Positions 62,490 through 64,000 of a DNA stretch of 64,000 nt are shown here, piece by piece. The position numbers and the translations under genes are program-made. Source of the stretch: an uncultured Paracoccaceae bacterium. GTDB lineage: Bacteria; Pseudomonadota; Alphaproteobacteria; Rhodobacterales; Rhodobacteraceae. The DNA is taken from contig CANMQJ010000010.1 in the NCBI GenBank assembly GCA_947500005.1, positions 1-64,000 of the forward strand, in the 5' to 3' direction. Each line of letters begins with the position of its first letter. The first letter of the stretch is position 1. The notes below the pieces were generated by a model that did not search any database, had not been told where the DNA came from, and worked only from the letters and a program-made list of their open reading frames with translations.

Positions 62490-63508
62490 TGGGGAGTTCG
62501 GCGACGCGAGAGGTGGTGCTGATCCTCATCGTTTCGGCCCTTCTGATCGCGGGGATGCCGTTGCTGATCGGGACCTATACGCTGACCGTCCTTGTGATCT
62601 ACGGGATGCTGGGGCTGAGCCTTGGGCTGATCTGGGGCTTCGGCGGCATCCTTTGTTTCGGCCAGGCGGCGTTCTTCGGGCTGGGCGCCTATACCTACGC
62701 GATCTCGGCGGTGAATATCGGGGAAAGCACCCTGCCGATGATCCTGGCGGTATTGGTGACGGCAGGGTTCGCGGCGCTGTTGGGCGCGATGATGTTCTAC
62801 GGGCGGCTGGGTGACGTGTACCTGGGTGTCATCACTTTGGTGGTGACGCTGATCCTGTTCAAGTTCATGAATTCCACCGCCGGGCCGCAATACGTCATCG
62901 GCGACGCCCGCCTGGGCGGGTTCAACGGCATTCCGGGCTTTCAGACGCTGAACGTGCCCGGCGATCCGGGGGCCTATATCTGGGGTGACTCGCTCTATTA
63001 CGTCTGCGCGGTCGCGCTGGCGGTCGTCTTCCTGCTGGTCAGCTGGCTCCTGCGCTCTTCCTTCGGGCGGATCGCCGTGGGCATCCGCGAGAACGAGACT
63101 CGCATGGCGCTGATGGGCTATGACGTGGCGGCGCGCAAGACGGTGCTGTTCTCGATCGGTGCCGCCATCGCGGGGCTGTCGGGGGCGCTGTTCGCCAACT
63201 GGGCCGAGATCGTGACGCCCACGCTCTTTTCGCTGGGACAATCGGCCGAAATCATCATCTGGTGCATCGTGGGCGGGCTGGGCACGCGGCTGGGGCCGAT
63301 CCTGGGTGCGGCGGGGCTGGCCTATCTGAAATTCATGCTGGGCCAGCAAAGCGCCATCGACAACACGCTCATCATGGGGCTGGTGCTGGTGCTCTTCGTG
63401 CTGTTCCTGCCCGGCGGGCTGGTGCCGGCCGTCGCGTCGCTCTGGGCTGCGGGCGGGCGCTTGCGCCGCCGCCCGGTCCGCAGGATGCGGAGGCCGCGCC
63501 ATGGCTGA
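62489..63508 (+). CDS. Branched-chain/urea-type ABC permease (LivM/UrtC type)
   Basis: A 339-residue inner-membrane permease. SLGLIWGFGGILCFGQAAFFGLGAY near residue 45 is the LivM signature; SSFGRIAVGIRENETRMALMGYDVAARK is the coupling loop; GGLGTRLGPILGAAGL follows. About 9-10 helices and an arginine-rich tail. A GTG one codon earlier is possible. It is overlapped by the start of the ATPase gene. Confidence 0.9.
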   Translation: MGSSATREVVLILIVSALLIAGMPLLIGTYTLTVLVIYGMLGLSLGLIWGFGGILCFGQAAFFGLGAYTYAISAVNIGESTLPMILAVLVTAGFAALLGAMMFYGRLGDVYLGVITLVVTLILFKFMNSTAGPQYVIGDARLGGFNGIPGFQTLNVPGDPGAYIWGDSLYYVCAVALAVVFLLVSWLLRSSFGRIAVGIRENETRMALMGYDVAARKTVLFSIGAAIAGLSGALFANWAEIVTPTLFSLGQSAEIIIWCIVGGLGTRLGPILGAAGLAYLKFMLGQQSAIDNTLIMGLVLVLFVLFLPGGLVPAVASLWAAGGRLRRRPVRRMRRPRHG

Positions 63509-64000
63509 AACGGTTCTGGAAACCGCCGGGCTGACCATGCGCTTCGGCGGGGTGACGGCCAGCGACCATGTCGATTTCCGGCTGAAATCGCGCGAGCTTC
63601 GCTGCCTGATCGGCCCGAACGGGGCGGGCAAATCGACCTTTTTCAAATGCGTAACGGGCCTGCTGACGCCGTCCGAGGGGCATGTCTTCATGCGCGGCGA
63701 AGAGGTGACGGGCTGGTTGCCGCATCAGATCGCCTCACTGGGCGTGGGGATCAAGACGCAGACGCCCAACGTGCTGGATTCGCTGAGCGTGCATGAAAAC
63801 ATCTGGCTTGCCGCGCGCCGTTTCTTCGACCCGGCGGAGGCGCGCGACCGCGCGCACGCGATGATCGAGCGGCTGGCGCTGGGCCCCATCGCGCGGAGCG
63901 AGCTGGGCCAGCTTGCACATGGCGAGCGGCAGCGGGTCGAGCTGGGCATCGTGACGGTGGCCGATCCCTGGTTGGTGCTGCTGGACGAGCCGGCAGCGGG
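63501..64000 (+). CDS. Branched-chain/urea-type ABC ATPase (LivG/UrtD type), cut by window end
   Basis: The first 166 residues of an ATPase. LTMRFGGVTASDHVDFRL opens it as in LivG; Walker A GPNGAGKST sits at about 38-46, the Q-loop region GIKTQTPNVLDSLSVHENIWLA follows, then a divergent signature LAHGERQRVELGI and Walker B WLVLLDEPAAG at the window end. The signature reads AHGE rather than LSGGQ, as in UrtD-like and LivG proteins. The ATG overlaps the LivM stop by 8 bases. A LivF partner is expected just beyond the window. Confidence 0.88.
   Translation, partial: MAETVLETAGLTMRFGGVTASDHVDFRLKSRELRCLIGPNGAGKSTFFKCVTGLLTPSEGHVFMRGEEVTGWLPHQIASLGVGIKTQTPNVLDSLSVHENIWLAARRFFDPAEARDRAHAMIERLALGPIARSELGQLAHGERQRVELGIVTVADPWLVLLDEPAA

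Overview
The window is GC-rich, densely packed DNA that looks like an alphaproteobacterium of the Rhodobacteraceae (Roseobacter group). This is inferred from GC-saturated third positions, chains of genes joined by 4-base (ATGA) or 1-base (TGATG) overlaps, many solute-binding-protein importers, FCD-type GntR regulators and an RTX protein. No rRNA, tRNA, CRISPR array or replication gene was seen. A transposase tail sits at the left edge.

Layout. (1) 237-9893 (-): a peptide/nickel-type (SBP_bac_5) ABC importer co-transcribed with a cytosine-deaminase-like amidohydrolase, a second amidohydrolase, a flavin reductase and an Asp/Glu/hydantoin racemase, divergent from a GntR/FCD regulator (10162-10863). 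(2) 10997-23552 (-): a second importer operon with a VOC protein, a periplasmic binding protein, two permeases, two ATPases, a second binding protein without a signal peptide, two amidohydrolases, another racemase, a DapA-like lyase and an SDR. It is bordered by a GntR/FCD regulator and a divergent dihydropyrimidinase/hydantoinase; two identical TGGTATACCA palindromes mark the two promoters. An Lrp regulator and a divergent saccharopine-dehydrogenase-like enzyme follow. (3) 27521-35496 (-): a third importer whose two ATPases are fused, with an RpiR regulator inside the operon and two self-processing hydrolases (DmpA-type P1 peptidase and C45 acyltransferase-like). Together, 237-35496 reads as a scavenging island for amides, cyclic amides, N-acyl compounds and small peptides: import, ring or amide opening, racemisation, then redox or aldol steps.

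(4) 35668-56887: a large RTX protein with a tandem ~360-residue duplication, then an extracellular polysaccharide locus with four glycosyltransferases, a DegT aminotransferase, a methyltransferase, a Wzx flippase, a Wzy/ligase-like protein, a Wzz/BY-kinase-like co-polymerase, a secreted beta-helix-like protein, and several unusual proteins: a nucleotidyltransferase-like protein, an NDPK-like/kinase-like fusion, a separate kinase-like protein and a six-helix membrane protein. Tandem GTRACR boxes spaced exactly 11 bp lie upstream of several of these genes and suggest a shared response regulator. The initiating glycosyltransferase and the outer-membrane exporter are not in the window.

(5) 56903-64000: a MarR regulator divergent from a cytosolic AmiC-like binding protein, followed by a flotillin-like SPFH protein and a urea/short-amide/branched-chain-type ABC importer (Tat-type binding protein, two permeases, ATPase cut by the window end). 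Near-identical TTTCCA-containing palindromes lie in both control regions of this block.
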